Assembly (NCBI GenBank): GCA_016719295.1
Contig: JADKAF010000001.1
Location: 620,001-684,000 of the forward strand
Length of the DNA: 64,000 nt
Reading direction: 5' to 3'
Source: Planctomycetota bacterium
GTDB taxonomy: Bacteria > Planctomycetota > UBA1135 > JADKAF01
Within the stretch, counting starts at the first letter, position 1; each line of letters starts with the position of its first letter. Of this stretch, positions 54,116 to 63,913 are shown piece after piece. The notes beneath the pieces were generated by a model. That model was not told where the DNA came from and made no database searches. It worked only from the letters and a program-made list of their open reading frames with translations. The translations under genes were made by a program, and so were the position numbers.

Positions 54116-55435
54116 TCAGCTCCCGCTGAAGTCGATGCCCTCGAACACCAGAGTGGGCGCGCGAAAGCTGCTCCACTTCTCGGGGTCGTTGCCCACCGCG
54201 ACCAGGCGCTGCAGCAGGTCGAGGAAGTTCCCCGTCACGTTCATCTCGGAGATCGGCTCCTGGATCTCGCCGTGGCGCACGGCGTGGCCCTGCAGGCCGA
54301 AGGAGTAGTCGCCCGTCGTGGTGTTCGCGTTGCCACCCAGCCACGAGGTCACGTAGAGCCCCTCGCCGACGTCGCGCAGCAGCTCTTCCCGCGACTTGGG
54401 TCCGAGCTCGACGACGAGGTTCGAAGGCGAGGCCGTCGTGGGCTCCCAGCCGAGCTTCCGACCGTAGTAGGTATCGACGTAGAAGTGCCGCAGCACGCCG
54501 CGCTCGACGATGGGCAGCACGCGAGCCGAGATGCCTTCGCCGTCGAAGTGCCGCGAGCCCGCGAGCTTCGGCAGCAGCGGGTGATCCGTGATCGAGAGCA
54601 GCGGAGAAGCGATGCGCTCGCCCGCGCGCTCGGCGAGGAACGAGCGCTTCTGTTGCACGGCCGAAGCACCCAGCGCGCCCAGCACGCGTCCGAGCAGGCC
54701 GGGAGCGGCTTCGCGATCGACGATGAGGTGCGTGCGCTGTGTCGGAGCCTTCGTCGCGCCGCGGCGCGCGAGCACGCGGCGCAGCGCTTCGGCTCCGACG
54801 TCCTCCACGCGCTCCAGGTCGGCGAGATGGGTCGCCCCGACCCAGCGCGCGGCCTCGGGCCGGCGGTGCTCGCCGTCGCGTGCGGTGACCTCCGCGCCGT
54901 ACCAGACACCGGTCGACTCGCGCGTGCCCTCGAAGCCGTTGGAGCTCACGCGCGCGGAGAGCGAAGTGCCGCTCATCACGCCGCTCGTCGCGGACACGAC
55001 CTCGGCGTGGGCGCGCGCGCGAGCTTCGAGCAGGCGACACCACTCGAGGCAGCGCTCGCGCGGAAGATCGACCGCTGAGGGATCGACGAGGTCCAGGAGA
55101 TCGCCCGGGCGCCCTGCGTAGAGCTTGGGATCGGGGATCACTCGGAAGGGATCCGGCGCGAGGAGGCGCGTCAGCTCCACCGCTTCGGCGACGAAGCTCG
55201 CCAAGCGGCGCGGATCCAGGTCGTTCGTCGAGTGCGTGGAGAAGCGGCCGTCGACGTAGAGCGCGAGACCGAGGCCTTGGCTCGCGTTCTCCTGCACCTT
55301 CTCCAGGCGCTCGTCGCGCCACTGGAACTCAAGCGAGCGCCCGGCCCCGAGGCTGGCGACGGCATCGCTCGCGCCGCAGCGCTGGGCCAGCTCCACGGCC
55401 TCGCGGGCGCGCGCGAGCAGCTCGTTCTCACGCAT
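54116..55435 (-). CDS. pmbA: TldE/PmbA metalloprotease partner subunit
   Basis: 439 residues. The N-terminal domain shows FQWRDERLEKVQENASQGLGLALYVDGRFSTHSTNDLDP (split across the family pattern). The C-terminal domain includes GILRHFYVDTYYGRKLG-like VLRHFYVDTYYGRKLGWEPT and DYSFGLQGHAVRHGEIQEP, matching the GDYS/G-x-x-I-x-NGEI region of TldE. TldE lacks the zinc motif and forms a heterodimer with TldD, which cleaves peptides, including leaders of some RiPPs such as microcin B17. The gene overlaps the end of tldD by 8 bp. Confidence 0.95.
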   Translation of the reverse strand: MRENELLARAREAVELAQRCGASDAVASLGAGRSLEFQWRDERLEKVQENASQGLGLALYVDGRFSTHSTNDLDPRRLASFVAEAVELTRLLAPDPFRVIPDPKLYAGRPGDLLDLVDPSAVDLPRERCLEWCRLLEARARAHAEVVSATSGVMSGTSLSARVSSNGFEGTRESTGVWYGAEVTARDGEHRRPEAARWVGATHLADLERVEDVGAEALRRVLARRGATKAPTQRTHLIVDREAAPGLLGRVLGALGASAVQQKRSFLAERAGERIASPLLSITDHPLLPKLAGSRHFDGEGISARVLPIVERGVLRHFYVDTYYGRKLGWEPTTASPSNLVVELGPKSREELLRDVGEGLYVTSWLGGNANTTTGDYSFGLQGHAVRHGEIQEPISEMNVTGNFLDLLQRLVAVGNDPEKWSSFRAPTLVFEGIDFSGS

Positions 55436-56870
55436 GGCGACCTCCCACGGTGAGCTTCGAGACGAGCGCGGTCGGCATGCCCTGCGAAACGGGAACGCTC
55501 TGGCCGTCCTTGCCGCAGGTCCAACCGCCGGTGTCGAGCTTCAGGTCGTTCGCGACCATCGTCACGTCGCGCAGCGCCTGCGGGCCGTTGCCGATGATGT
55601 TCACGTCCTTGATGGGGGCCGTGAGACGGCCGCCTTCGATCAGCCAGCCGTTCTTGATGTAGAAGGTGAAGTCGCCCGCACCGATCTGCACCTGCCCGTT
55701 CGAGAAGGTCTCGGCGAGGATGCCGCGCGAGACCGAGGCGATGATCTCCTCGCGCGCGTGCGGCCCGTTCTCCATGTAGGTGCAGCGCATGCGCGGCATC
55801 GGCACGTGGCGGAACGACTCGCGCCGTCCGGAGCCCGTGCTGGCGACGCCGTAGTGCCTCGCGCTGATGCGGTCGTGCAGGTAGGAGCGCAGGATGCCGC
55901 CGTCGACGAGCACCGTGCGCTCGACCTCGCTGGCCTCGTCGTCGAAGTTCAGAGCGCCGCGCTCGTAGGGATGCAGCGCCGAGTCGACGACCGTCACGCA
56001 CTCCGCGGCGACGCGCTCGCCGAGCATGCGCGCGTAGATCGAGACGCCCTTGCGATTGAAGTCGGCTTCCATGCCGTGGCCGATCGCCTCGTGCAGGAGG
56101 ATCCCCGAGGCACCCGCGGCCAGGACGACGGGCATCTCGCCAGCCGGCGGCCGCACCGCTTCGAAGAGGATCATGGTGCGATCGACGGCGTCGCGCACGA
56201 GCTCGTCGAGGCGCCCCGCGTCGTACCAATCGAGACCGCGGCGTCCCGCGATGTTGGAGCCGCCGCTCTGCACCTCGTCGCCGCGCTTGGCGGTGAGCGT
56301 CAGCCCGATCCGCGACATCGGTCGGCGGTCGGCGCGCAGCTCGCCGGTCGAGGTCGCGACGAGCACGCGCTCGTCGGCGTCGGCCCAGCCCACGCTCACC
56401 TTCACGATCGCGCTCTCGCGCGCATGGGCCAGGCCCTCGATGCGGGAGAGCAAGGGCAGCTTCCGCGAGAGCTCGATCTGATCCCAGCCCTCGGCGATGG
56501 GATAGAGGTCGGGCGAGAGACGCAGCCCGAATCCGGGCGGCTCGACGGCGCGATTGCCCGCGGCGATCGCCGCGGCGGTCTTCGCCGCGTGGAGGATCGG
56601 CTCGAGCTCCAGATCCTCGCTGTAGGCGTAGCCGGTCTGGTCGCCGCGCACCACGCGGATCCCGACGCCGCGATCGACGCTCGTCGAGGCGTGGCTGATC
56701 AGTCCGTCCTCGAGGTGGATCGAGCAGGCGCGGCGATGCTGGAAGTAGAGGTCGGCGTAGTCGCCGCCGCGATCGAGCGCGGCGGCGAGGACGCGCGCGC
56801 AGAGCGCGCGATCGACGCCGAACCACGCGCACGCGGCATCGACGGAGAAGCTGTCCGAGGGAGAGGGCAT
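55428..56870 (-). CDS. tldD: TldD zinc metalloprotease subunit
   Basis: 480 residues from the ATG at 56870 (a TTG 27 nt upstream is less likely). The zinc motif is ILLHEAIGHGMEADFNRKG, with the two His of HExxxH. It also shows LEDGLISHASTSVDRGVGIRV near the N-terminus, RYLHDRISARHYGVAS-like SYLHDRISARHYGVASTG, and the C-terminal ETFSNGQVQIGAGDFTFYI with GGWTCGKDGQ. With TldE it forms a peptidase that degrades unfolded short peptides. No candidate peptide precursor gene is visible next to it. Confidence 0.96.
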   Translation of the reverse strand: MPSPSDSFSVDAACAWFGVDRALCARVLAAALDRGGDYADLYFQHRRACSIHLEDGLISHASTSVDRGVGIRVVRGDQTGYAYSEDLELEPILHAAKTAAAIAAGNRAVEPPGFGLRLSPDLYPIAEGWDQIELSRKLPLLSRIEGLAHARESAIVKVSVGWADADERVLVATSTGELRADRRPMSRIGLTLTAKRGDEVQSGGSNIAGRRGLDWYDAGRLDELVRDAVDRTMILFEAVRPPAGEMPVVLAAGASGILLHEAIGHGMEADFNRKGVSIYARMLGERVAAECVTVVDSALHPYERGALNFDDEASEVERTVLVDGGILRSYLHDRISARHYGVASTGSGRRESFRHVPMPRMRCTYMENGPHAREEIIASVSRGILAETFSNGQVQIGAGDFTFYIKNGWLIEGGRLTAPIKDVNIIGNGPQALRDVTMVANDLKLDTGGWTCGKDGQSVPVSQGMPTALVSKLTVGGRHA

Positions 56871-57007
56871 GCGGTCGAGCGCGGGAACCAAGGGCAATGG
56901 GGGCGCGGGATGGTACCACGCTCGGAGGTCGTCACGGCGGCCCGGAGACCTCTAGAATGCGCGCCCGTCCGTTCGCCCCGCTCACGACACCGGAGTTCGA
57001 CCAGGTG

Positions 57008-60000
57008 ATGCAGCGGAATCCCGTCGCCTACTTCGGAGCGCGCCTTGCGCTCGCTTGGGTCTGTCTCTCGGCCGCGACCGCCCAAGAACCGTCCGCCGCG
57101 GACCTGGAGCACTTCGAGAAGCAGGTTCGCCCGCTCCTCGTCGCGCATTGTGCCGAGTGCCATACCGGCGCTCGCCCGAAGGCCCGCCTGCGCGTGGATC
57201 ACGGCGAGCTCCTGCGCCGAGGTGGAGACAGCGGTCCGGCCATCGTCCCCGGACGGCCCGAGGAGAGCCGGCTGCTGCGCGCGGTGGGCTACGCGGACGT
57301 CGAGCTGCAGATGCCGCCGCGCGGCAAGCTCCGCGACGACGAGATCGAAGCCTTGCGCGAGTGGATCGCGCGCGGGGCGCCTTGGCCGAACGAGCCCGTC
57401 CCCGCGGCCGAAGGCGAGCGCGAGGAGAGCTTCGATCTCGAGGCGCGCCGCGCGGCCCACTGGTGCTGGCAACCGCTCGGAGTGCCGCCGGTGCCGACCG
57501 TAGCGAACGAAGGCTGGGGGCGCGATGCCCTCGATCGCTTCGTGCAATCGGCGCGCGAGGCGCGCGGGCTCGGGGTCGCAGGGGAAGCGAGCCCGCGCAC
57601 GTGGCTCCGCCGCGCGAGCTTCGATCTCCTCGGGCTGCCGCCGACGCTGGAGGATCTGGAGCGCCTCGGCGATCACCCGAGCGAGGAGGAACGCGCCGCT
57701 GCCGTCGATCGCCTGCTCGCCTCGCCGCGCTTCGGCGAGCGCTGGGCGCGGCACTGGCTCGACCTCGTCCGCTACGCCGAGACCTACGGGCACGAGTTCG
57801 ACTACGAGATCCCGGAGGCGTGGCGCTACCGCGACTACGTGATCCGCGCGCTGAACGCCGATCTCCCGTACGACCAGTTCGTGCGCGAGCACATCGCGGG
57901 CGATCTCCTGCCCGAGCCCCGAGTCGATCCCGAGCGCGGGACGAACGAGTCGATCCTCGCCACCGCGTTCTGGTTCTTCCCGCAAGCGACGCACGCGCCG
58001 GTCGACGTGCGCGCCGATGAGGCCGATCGCATCGACAACGCGATCGACGTCTTCTCGAAGACCTTCCTCGGGCTCACGGTGGCGTGCGCGCGCTGCCACG
58101 ATCACAAGTTCGACGCGATCTCGGCGCAGGATTACTACGCGCTCGCCGGCGTGCTGCAGAGCACGCGACGGCAGATCGCCTATCTCGATCCGCAGGGGCG
58201 CCTCGCGGCCGCCGTGCTCGGGAGCGAGGAGCGCGCGCGCCGCGCGAGCGGCGTCCTGCGGGAGGCGCTCGGCGCGCTGCCGCCGATGGAGCTCGCGCGA
58301 GAGATCGAGGCGCTGCTCGCGTTGGAGCTCTCGCTGCCTCCGCCCGACCGCGCATTCGAGCTCGAGACCCTCGCGCGCGAAGGGGCGGTGCGCGGCACGG
58401 CCGAGTCGCAGGAGATGCAGGGCTTCGGTCCGCATTGGAGCGGCGATCGACAGCTCTTCTGGATGGGCGGGCAGGTCGGTGACGAGCTCGCGCTGCGCTT
58501 CGAGGTCGAGCGCGCGGGTGCGGTCGAACTCGTGCTCACCGCGACCAAGGCGCCCGATTACGCGATCGTCGAGCTCGCGCTCGACGACGTCTCGCTCGGG
58601 GCTCCTCTCGATCTCTACGCGCCGAAGGTCGAGGCCACGGGCGAGCTCGTGCTTGGAACGCGCGAGCTCGCCCGCGGATCCCACGTGCTGCGCGTGCGCC
58701 TCGCGGGAGCGAACCCGCGCGCGGCGAAAAAGCACTTCGCCGGCTTCGATCGCTTGCAGCTCCGGCGCGGAGGCCCGGGCTACGAAGCCGAGGTCGCCGC
58801 GGCGATCGAGAGCGCGGCGAAGGAGCACGGGGTGGATGCCGCGCGCCTCGGTCGCTGGAGCCGCGCGCTGCGCAGCGACGCCGCGCGCGCGGAGGGCTCC
58901 GTGCTCGCGCTGCTCGCGCGGCTCGCCGCGGAACCCGATGCGGAATCGCGCGCGCGCTCGTGGACCGACGCGCGGCGCGCGAGCGAAGAAGCCGTGCGCG
59001 CACAAGAAGCAGCCCTCGCCCAGACCACGCTGGTCGCGCGCTTCGATCGCGACTTCGAAGGCTGGTACGAGACCGGGCAAGCCTTCGCCGGCCGACCCGC
59101 GCTCGCCGGGGACTGGGATCCGCGCCGCGGCGCGATCGGCATCGCCGCCGCCGGGCGCGCCGACAGCGGGCGATTGCAGCCGAAGCTGCAGGGCGCCCTG
59201 CGTTCGCCGACCTTCGAGATCACGCAGCCGCGCCTGCATTGGAAGCTCGCGGGCACCGGCGGTCAGGTGCGCCTGATCATCGACTCGTACGTGATGGACA
59301 CGTACAACGAGCTCATCTTCGGCGACGTGCACTTCGGCGTGGACACGCGCGGGAGGACGATCTGGAGGAACCAGATCGGCGATGTCGGGCGCTTCGTCGG
59401 CCATCGCGCGCATCTGGAGATCCTCGACGACGGCGATGGCTGGATCGCCGTGGACGAGCTTCGCGCGGGAGCGGGGGAGATCCCCGCGGCCCCGGACGCG
59501 AGCACGCGCGCCTGGCTCGCCAGCGCGAGCGAGCTGCACGCCATCGGATCCGCGTTGCAAGAGCGCGTCGCGCGCGCGCGGATCGCGTGCGCCGAAGGAG
59601 CGCTCGACGAAGAGGCGCGCGAGTGGTTGGCGTTGCTCGGCGAGCACGGCCTGCTCGAGCTCGGCGTCGATGCGAGAACGGCCCTCGAAGCGGAGCATGC
59701 GGCTTGGGCGAGTGAGGAGCGCGAGCTGCCGCGGCCGGAGCACGCGCTCGCGGCGGCCGACGGAACGCCCGAGGACGAATACGTCTTCCTGCGCGGCTCG
59801 TGGCGGAACCGCGGACCGGAAGTGCCGCGCGGCTTCCTCTCCGCGCTCGGCGGCGAGGCGCTCTGCCGCGTGCCGCACGGCTCCGGGCGGCTCGAGCTCG
59901 CCGAGGCCGTGCTCGCGGCGAGCAACCCCTTGCCCGCGCGCGTGCTCGTGAACCGCGCTTGGCACCATCTCTTCGGGCGCGGTCTCGTGCCCACGACCGA

Positions 60001-60763
60001 CGACTTCGGTGTGCTTGGCGAGGCGCCGACGCATCCTTTGCTCCTCGATCACCTCGCCGATTGGTTCCGCGCGGAAGCGCGCTGGTCGCTGAAGGCGTTG
60101 CTGCGCCGCTTGGTGCTCTCCTCGACCTATCGGATGTCGAGCTCTACCGCCGATCCGCGCGCCGCCGAGCTCGACCCCGACGCGATCTGGCTGCATCGCG
60201 CGCGCGTGCGGCGCTTGCAAGGTGAAGCGCTGCGGGACGCGATGCTCGCGGTGGCGGGGCGCCTCGATCCCGCGATGTACGGGCCGCCGGTGGCGCTGCA
60301 TCTCACGGCGTTCCTCGAAGGGCGCGGTCGACCCGGGCACAGCGGACCGCTCGACGGCGCGGGCCGGCGCACGATCTATCAAGCCGTGCGCCGGAACTTC
60401 TTGCCGCCGTTCCAGATGGCCTTCGACATGCCCGTGCCGTTCTCGACGACCGGGCGACGCAGCGTCTCGAACGTGCCCGCGCAGGCGCTCGCGCTGATGA
60501 ACGATCCCTTCGTGCGCGAGATGGCGCAACATTGGTCGCAGCGCCTGCTCGCTCTCGGGCTCGCCGACGATCGCGCGCGCCTCCAGCGCATGTACCTCGA
60601 AGCGTTCGCGCGCGCGCCGCTGGCCGCGGAGCTCGAGGCGGCGCTCGCGTTCGTCGCGGAGCAGCGCGCGACGCACGGCAGCGGAGCCGATGGCGAGCGC
60701 GAGACCTACGCCGACGTGGCGCACGTGCTCTTCCAGGTGAAAGAGTTCCAGTTCCTCGAGTGA
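57008..60763 (+). CDS. Planctomycete cytochrome/PSD1 protein (PSCyt1-DUF1549-DUF1553)
   Basis: About 1251 residues from the ATG at 57008 (an ATG at 56957 is possible). A signal peptide (ARLALAWVCLSAATA) precedes the PSCyt1 haem domain with CAECH and VPGRPEESRLLRAV, then LQMPPRG. DUF1549 begins near FDLLGLPPTLEDLERL and includes RWARHWLDLVRYAETYGHEFDYE. A middle region has beta-sandwich segments (FARDFEGWYETGQAFAG-like RDFEGWYETGQAF, and LIIDSYVMDTYNELIFGDVHFG). DUF1553 begins near NPLPARVLVNRAWHHLFGRGLV and ends EFQFLE. It is exported and widespread in planctomycetes, with a proposed role in polysaccharide degradation or electron transfer. It is paired with the next gene. Confidence 0.93.
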   Translation: MQRNPVAYFGARLALAWVCLSAATAQEPSAADLEHFEKQVRPLLVAHCAECHTGARPKARLRVDHGELLRRGGDSGPAIVPGRPEESRLLRAVGYADVELQMPPRGKLRDDEIEALREWIARGAPWPNEPVPAAEGEREESFDLEARRAAHWCWQPLGVPPVPTVANEGWGRDALDRFVQSAREARGLGVAGEASPRTWLRRASFDLLGLPPTLEDLERLGDHPSEEERAAAVDRLLASPRFGERWARHWLDLVRYAETYGHEFDYEIPEAWRYRDYVIRALNADLPYDQFVREHIAGDLLPEPRVDPERGTNESILATAFWFFPQATHAPVDVRADEADRIDNAIDVFSKTFLGLTVACARCHDHKFDAISAQDYYALAGVLQSTRRQIAYLDPQGRLAAAVLGSEERARRASGVLREALGALPPMELAREIEALLALELSLPPPDRAFELETLAREGAVRGTAESQEMQGFGPHWSGDRQLFWMGGQVGDELALRFEVERAGAVELVLTATKAPDYAIVELALDDVSLGAPLDLYAPKVEATGELVLGTRELARGSHVLRVRLAGANPRAAKKHFAGFDRLQLRRGGPGYEAEVAAAIESAAKEHGVDAARLGRWSRALRSDAARAEGSVLALLARLAAEPDAESRARSWTDARRASEEAVRAQEAALAQTTLVARFDRDFEGWYETGQAFAGRPALAGDWDPRRGAIGIAAAGRADSGRLQPKLQGALRSPTFEITQPRLHWKLAGTGGQVRLIIDSYVMDTYNELIFGDVHFGVDTRGRTIWRNQIGDVGRFVGHRAHLEILDDGDGWIAVDELRAGAGEIPAAPDASTRAWLASASELHAIGSALQERVARARIACAEGALDEEAREWLALLGEHGLLELGVDARTALEAEHAAWASEERELPRPEHALAAADGTPEDEYVFLRGSWRNRGPEVPRGFLSALGGEALCRVPHGSGRLELAEAVLAASNPLPARVLVNRAWHHLFGRGLVPTTDDFGVLGEAPTHPLLLDHLADWFRAEARWSLKALLRRLVLSSTYRMSSSTADPRAAELDPDAIWLHRARVRRLQGEALRDAMLAVAGRLDPAMYGPPVALHLTAFLEGRGRPGHSGPLDGAGRRTIYQAVRRNFLPPFQMAFDMPVPFSTTGRRSVSNVPAQALALMNDPFVREMAQHWSQRLLALGLADDRARLQRMYLEAFARAPLAAELEAALAFVAEQRATHGSGADGERETYADVAHVLFQVKEFQFLE

Positions 60764-60767
60764 GGCG

Positions 60768-62216
60768 ATGGCGATGAGACGCAGACCGCAACGCGTGGGC
60801 GAGGGCCTCTCTCGCCGCCACTTCCTCCGCGAGAGCTGCAACGGCTTCGGCGCCGTCGCGTTCGCGGCGCTCTTCGGCCAGAGCGCCATCGCCCTGCCGC
60901 GGCGCGGCGGGGACGGCGGCCGGCCGATGATGGCGCGCGCGCCGCACCATCCGCCGCGCGCGAAGCGCATGGTCTTCCTCTACATGGACGGCGGTCCGAG
61001 CCAGGTCGACACCTTCGACCCGAAGCCGCGGCTCGCCGCGGAGAACGGCCAACCGTTCCGCATGAAGATCGAGCCGACGCAGTTCAACGACATCGGCAAG
61101 ACCCTGCAGAGCCCGTGGGAGTTCCGCCGCTACGGCGAGAGCGGGATCCCGGTGAGCGATCTCTTCCCGAAGATCGGCGCGTGCGCGGACAAGCTCTGCG
61201 TCGTGCGCTCGATGACCTCGCAGTTCTCCGAGCACACGAACGCGAACTACTTCCTGCACACGGGGCTCGGTCTCGTCGGTCGCCCGAGCGTCGGCGCCTG
61301 GATCACCTACGGGCTCGGCTCCGAGAGCGACGAGCTGCCCGGCTTCGTGGTGATCGACGGCGGGCTCATCCCGCCCGGCGGCCTCGAGTGCTTCGGCTCG
61401 GGCTTCCTGCCGGCGAGCTTCCAGGGCTCGGTCTTCAAGCCGCGCGAGCAGCCGATCGCCAATGCCTCGCCCATCGAAGGCGATCCGCTCCGCCAGAGGA
61501 AGAAGCTCGATCTCCTCTCCACCCTCGATCGCGAGGTCGCCTCGCGCGTCGGCCCCTGCGATGCGCTCGAATCGGCGATCGCCAACTACGAGCTCGCCTT
61601 TCGCATGCAGGGCGCCGTGCCCGAGCTCACCGATCTCTCCGGCGAGAGCGAAGCGACGAAGAAGCTCTACGGGATGGACAGCGACTACCGGCCGCTCCGC
61701 ACCTACGCGACGCAGTGCTTGCTCGCGCGCCGCTTGCTGGAGCGCGGGGTCCGCTTCCTCGAGCTCACCTGTCCGCGCGTCGACGGCGCCGATCGCTGGG
61801 ACCAGCACCAGAACCTGCGGAAGAGCCACGCCGACAACGCGCGCGCGGTCGATCAGCCGATCGCCGCGCTGCTCCGCGATCTCGAAGCGCGCGGCATGCT
61901 CGACGACACGCTCGTCGTCTGGTCGGGCGAGTTCGGTCGAACTCCGTTCGCGCAGGGCAGCAACGGGCGCGATCACAGCCCCTTCGGCTTCTCGATCTGG
62001 CTCGCCGGCGGCGGGGTTCGCGGCGGTCACGTGCACGGCGCCACCGACGAGTACGGCTATCACGCCGTGGAGGGGCGGCTCGACATGCACGACCTGCACG
62101 CGACGATGCTGCATCTCCTGGGCTTCGATCACACGCGGCTCACCGTGCGGCACTCGGGGCGCGACATGCGGCTCACCGACGTGCACGGGCGCGTGGTGCA
62201 CGAGCTCCTGGCGTGA
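60768..62216 (+). CDS. DUF1501 protein (exported, sulfatase-like fold)
   Basis: 482 residues. The N-terminus has a twin-arginine signal, SRRHFLRESCNGFGAVAFAALFG. The body contains FLYMDGGPSQVDTFDPKPRL, VRSMTSQFSEHTNANYFLHTG, ANYELAFRMQGAVPELTDLSGESE, WDQHQNLRKSH and VVWSGEFGRTPFAQGSNGRDH, all marks of DUF1501. These are usually encoded next to a DUF1549/DUF1553 protein, as here (5-bp gap). The fold is related to alkaline phosphatase/sulfatase; catalytic function is unproven. Confidence 0.95.
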   Translation: MAMRRRPQRVGEGLSRRHFLRESCNGFGAVAFAALFGQSAIALPRRGGDGGRPMMARAPHHPPRAKRMVFLYMDGGPSQVDTFDPKPRLAAENGQPFRMKIEPTQFNDIGKTLQSPWEFRRYGESGIPVSDLFPKIGACADKLCVVRSMTSQFSEHTNANYFLHTGLGLVGRPSVGAWITYGLGSESDELPGFVVIDGGLIPPGGLECFGSGFLPASFQGSVFKPREQPIANASPIEGDPLRQRKKLDLLSTLDREVASRVGPCDALESAIANYELAFRMQGAVPELTDLSGESEATKKLYGMDSDYRPLRTYATQCLLARRLLERGVRFLELTCPRVDGADRWDQHQNLRKSHADNARAVDQPIAALLRDLEARGMLDDTLVVWSGEFGRTPFAQGSNGRDHSPFGFSIWLAGGGVRGGHVHGATDEYGYHAVEGRLDMHDLHATMLHLLGFDHTRLTVRHSGRDMRLTDVHGRVVHELLA

Positions 62217-62743
62217 ACGAGGCCGCAGACCTCCGCCTGCCGTTGGTCGCGGCGGTGCTCGGATGTCTGTGGTTCGGCGTGCTCTCGCTCGCGGTCGCGC
62301 TTGCGAAGGGAGACGCCGGCGAGATCCTGCGCCACTTGCCGCTCTACCTCCTCTTGCTCCTCGCCTTCGCTCCGAGCTCCGCGCTGAGCGCCTTGCTCTG
62401 CCGCAAGCTCTGGCGGCGGGACCTCGATCGCCCGATGCGCTGCTTCGCGGGTTGCGCGCATGCGTATCTGCGCGGGGCCTTCGCGGGTCTGCTGTTCCTC
62501 GGCGCCTCCGGGCTCGTCTTCGGAGCGAGCCCCGCGTCTCTCGGTTTCCCGGTGCTGCTCGTCCTGGTCTGGCCCTCCGTGCTGGTCGCGAGCGCGCTGA
62601 GCTCGCCCGTCCTTGCCGTGCTCGAACTCGTCCTGCTGCTGGGTTTCGCGGAGCTGGAGACACGTCTGCTCGCGCGCTGCCAGCCCCTCCCGAGCCCGCG
62701 GGAGCGCGCGACGTTGCGGCCAGGCTTCCGGAGCCAGCGATGA
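62213..62743 (+). CDS. Membrane protein of unknown function
   Basis: 176 residues from the GTG overlapping the DUF1501 stop (GTGA). Four hydrophobic helices are visible (LVAAVLGCLWFGVLSLAVAL, LPLYLLLLLAFAPSSALSAL, LRGAFAGLLFLGASGLVFGA, VLLVLVWPSVLVASALSSPVL). I recognise no family. Tight overlaps with both neighbours suggest one operon with the PSD1/DUF1501 pair. Confidence 0.7.
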   Translation: MNEAADLRLPLVAAVLGCLWFGVLSLAVALAKGDAGEILRHLPLYLLLLLAFAPSSALSALLCRKLWRRDLDRPMRCFAGCAHAYLRGAFAGLLFLGASGLVFGASPASLGFPVLLVLVWPSVLVASALSSPVLAVLELVLLLGFAELETRLLARCQPLPSPRERATLRPGFRSQR

Positions 62744-63879
62744 CTTCGAGTTCCGAAGACGCGCCGGAGTCTCGTCGCGAGAGGGCCGTGCAGCGGCCGC
62801 GTTCGAAGCGCGGCGGATGGCGAACGCTCTACGCTCGCGCGCAGCCCGACCCCGGGCGCCTCTGCGTCTCGATCGGCGCGGTGCTCTGGACCGTGTACGT
62901 CGCGGTGGCCCTCGATGTCGCCGCGGGCTCGATGGAGGAGCCGCGGTCCCTGGCGATGCGCATGCTGCGCTTCCTGCCTCTGCTCGCGCTCGCGGGGTAC
63001 CTGTCGGCGCCGGCGGTGCTCCGCTCGCTCGCGCGCTCGACCACGCGCGTCGAGGATGCCGCGCTCGCCGTCTCCTGGAACGTGGTCTTCGGCATCGTCT
63101 TCGCGGCGCTGCTCTTCGTCGATGCGTGCTTGGCGGGCTCCGGAGCGGCTGGCGCGGCGTCGAGCCTCGGAGCGGCCTCGCGAACGCTCGCCGGCGTCGT
63201 GCGGTCGGCCCTCACGTGGCCCTTCGCGCTCTCGTTGCTGCATCTCTTCGCGCTGAGCTACGTGGCCCTGCGGTGGATGCGTCGCCAGCCCTCGAGCGAA
63301 GGTCCGCAGGTCGAAGCGCCGCCGTGCGAGGACGAGCGAGAGCGCCGGCGCTGGCCCACCTCGTACACCTGCGCCTCGTTCGGGACCGGATGCGCTTGGA
63401 TCCTGGTGCTCTGCGCGCTGAACGGAGGCGACCTCGAGCTTCGCGACGCGTCGGCGGATCTGCTGCGGATCGGGGGAGGGTTGGTGTTCCTCGCCGCATG
63501 CTTCGGTCTCACCTCCGTGCTCGCGGCGGGCCTCTTCGAGAGGCACCTGCGGACCGGCATGACCTGGAGCGCGCGGCTCGGCACCGGCTTGGGATTGGCG
63601 GCCGTGCGCTCGAGCTGCGCGGTGCCGCTCTTGGTGCTGCTGCTCTCGGCGGTCGAAGGTGTCGATCCTCTGCGATCGATCGGTTGGGCTGGAATGTCGC
63701 TGTGGGTCCTCTGGACGACTCTCGTCGTCGTTGGAATCCTCGGGCTGGCCCAGGAGCCTCTGCTGGTCGTCGGGCTGATGACGCTCGCCTGCACCTTCGC
63801 CGTGGCCGAGGTCTCGCTGCTCGGCTTCTTCGCGCAGAATCGCGCGTCGCGTGCCTGCGTGAGGCGCCGACCAGCTTGA
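62740..63879 (+). CDS. Membrane protein of unknown function
   Basis: 379 residues, overlapping the preceding gene by 4 bp (ATGA). The N-terminal 45 residues are polar and Ser/Arg-rich. About eight hydrophobic helices follow (for example LPLLALAGYLSAPAVLRSL, VVFGIVFAALLFVDACLAG, LVLLLSAVEGVDPLRSIGWAG and LVVVGILGLAQEPLLVVGL). A polar loop near 190-210 (PPCEDERERRRWP) lies between helix groups. No enzyme motif was recognised. Confidence 0.68.
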   Translation: MTSSSEDAPESRRERAVQRPRSKRGGWRTLYARAQPDPGRLCVSIGAVLWTVYVAVALDVAAGSMEEPRSLAMRMLRFLPLLALAGYLSAPAVLRSLARSTTRVEDAALAVSWNVVFGIVFAALLFVDACLAGSGAAGAASSLGAASRTLAGVVRSALTWPFALSLLHLFALSYVALRWMRRQPSSEGPQVEAPPCEDERERRRWPTSYTCASFGTGCAWILVLCALNGGDLELRDASADLLRIGGGLVFLAACFGLTSVLAAGLFERHLRTGMTWSARLGTGLGLAAVRSSCAVPLLVLLLSAVEGVDPLRSIGWAGMSLWVLWTTLVVVGILGLAQEPLLVVGLMTLACTFAVAEVSLLGFFAQNRASRACVRRRPA

Positions 63880-63898
63880 TCGCGGATCGCGGATCGCG
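63878..63898. repeat. Three tandem copies of GATCGCG
   Basis: Perfect 7-bp units at 63878, 63885 and 63892, directly after the stop of the last complete gene. Confidence 0.7.
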
Positions 63899-63913
63899 GG
63901 ACCTGAGGCAGCT

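Noticed and set aside
54116..56870. RiPP cluster around tldD/tldE
   Set aside because: No short precursor, cyclase, or dedicated exporter gene is visible next to the proteases.
56699..60970. A minus-strand open frame of 1423 codons opposite the PSD1 gene
   Set aside because: The plus strand encodes a clear PSCyt1-DUF1549-DUF1553 protein; the opposite translation is low-complexity and extends into the TldD gene.
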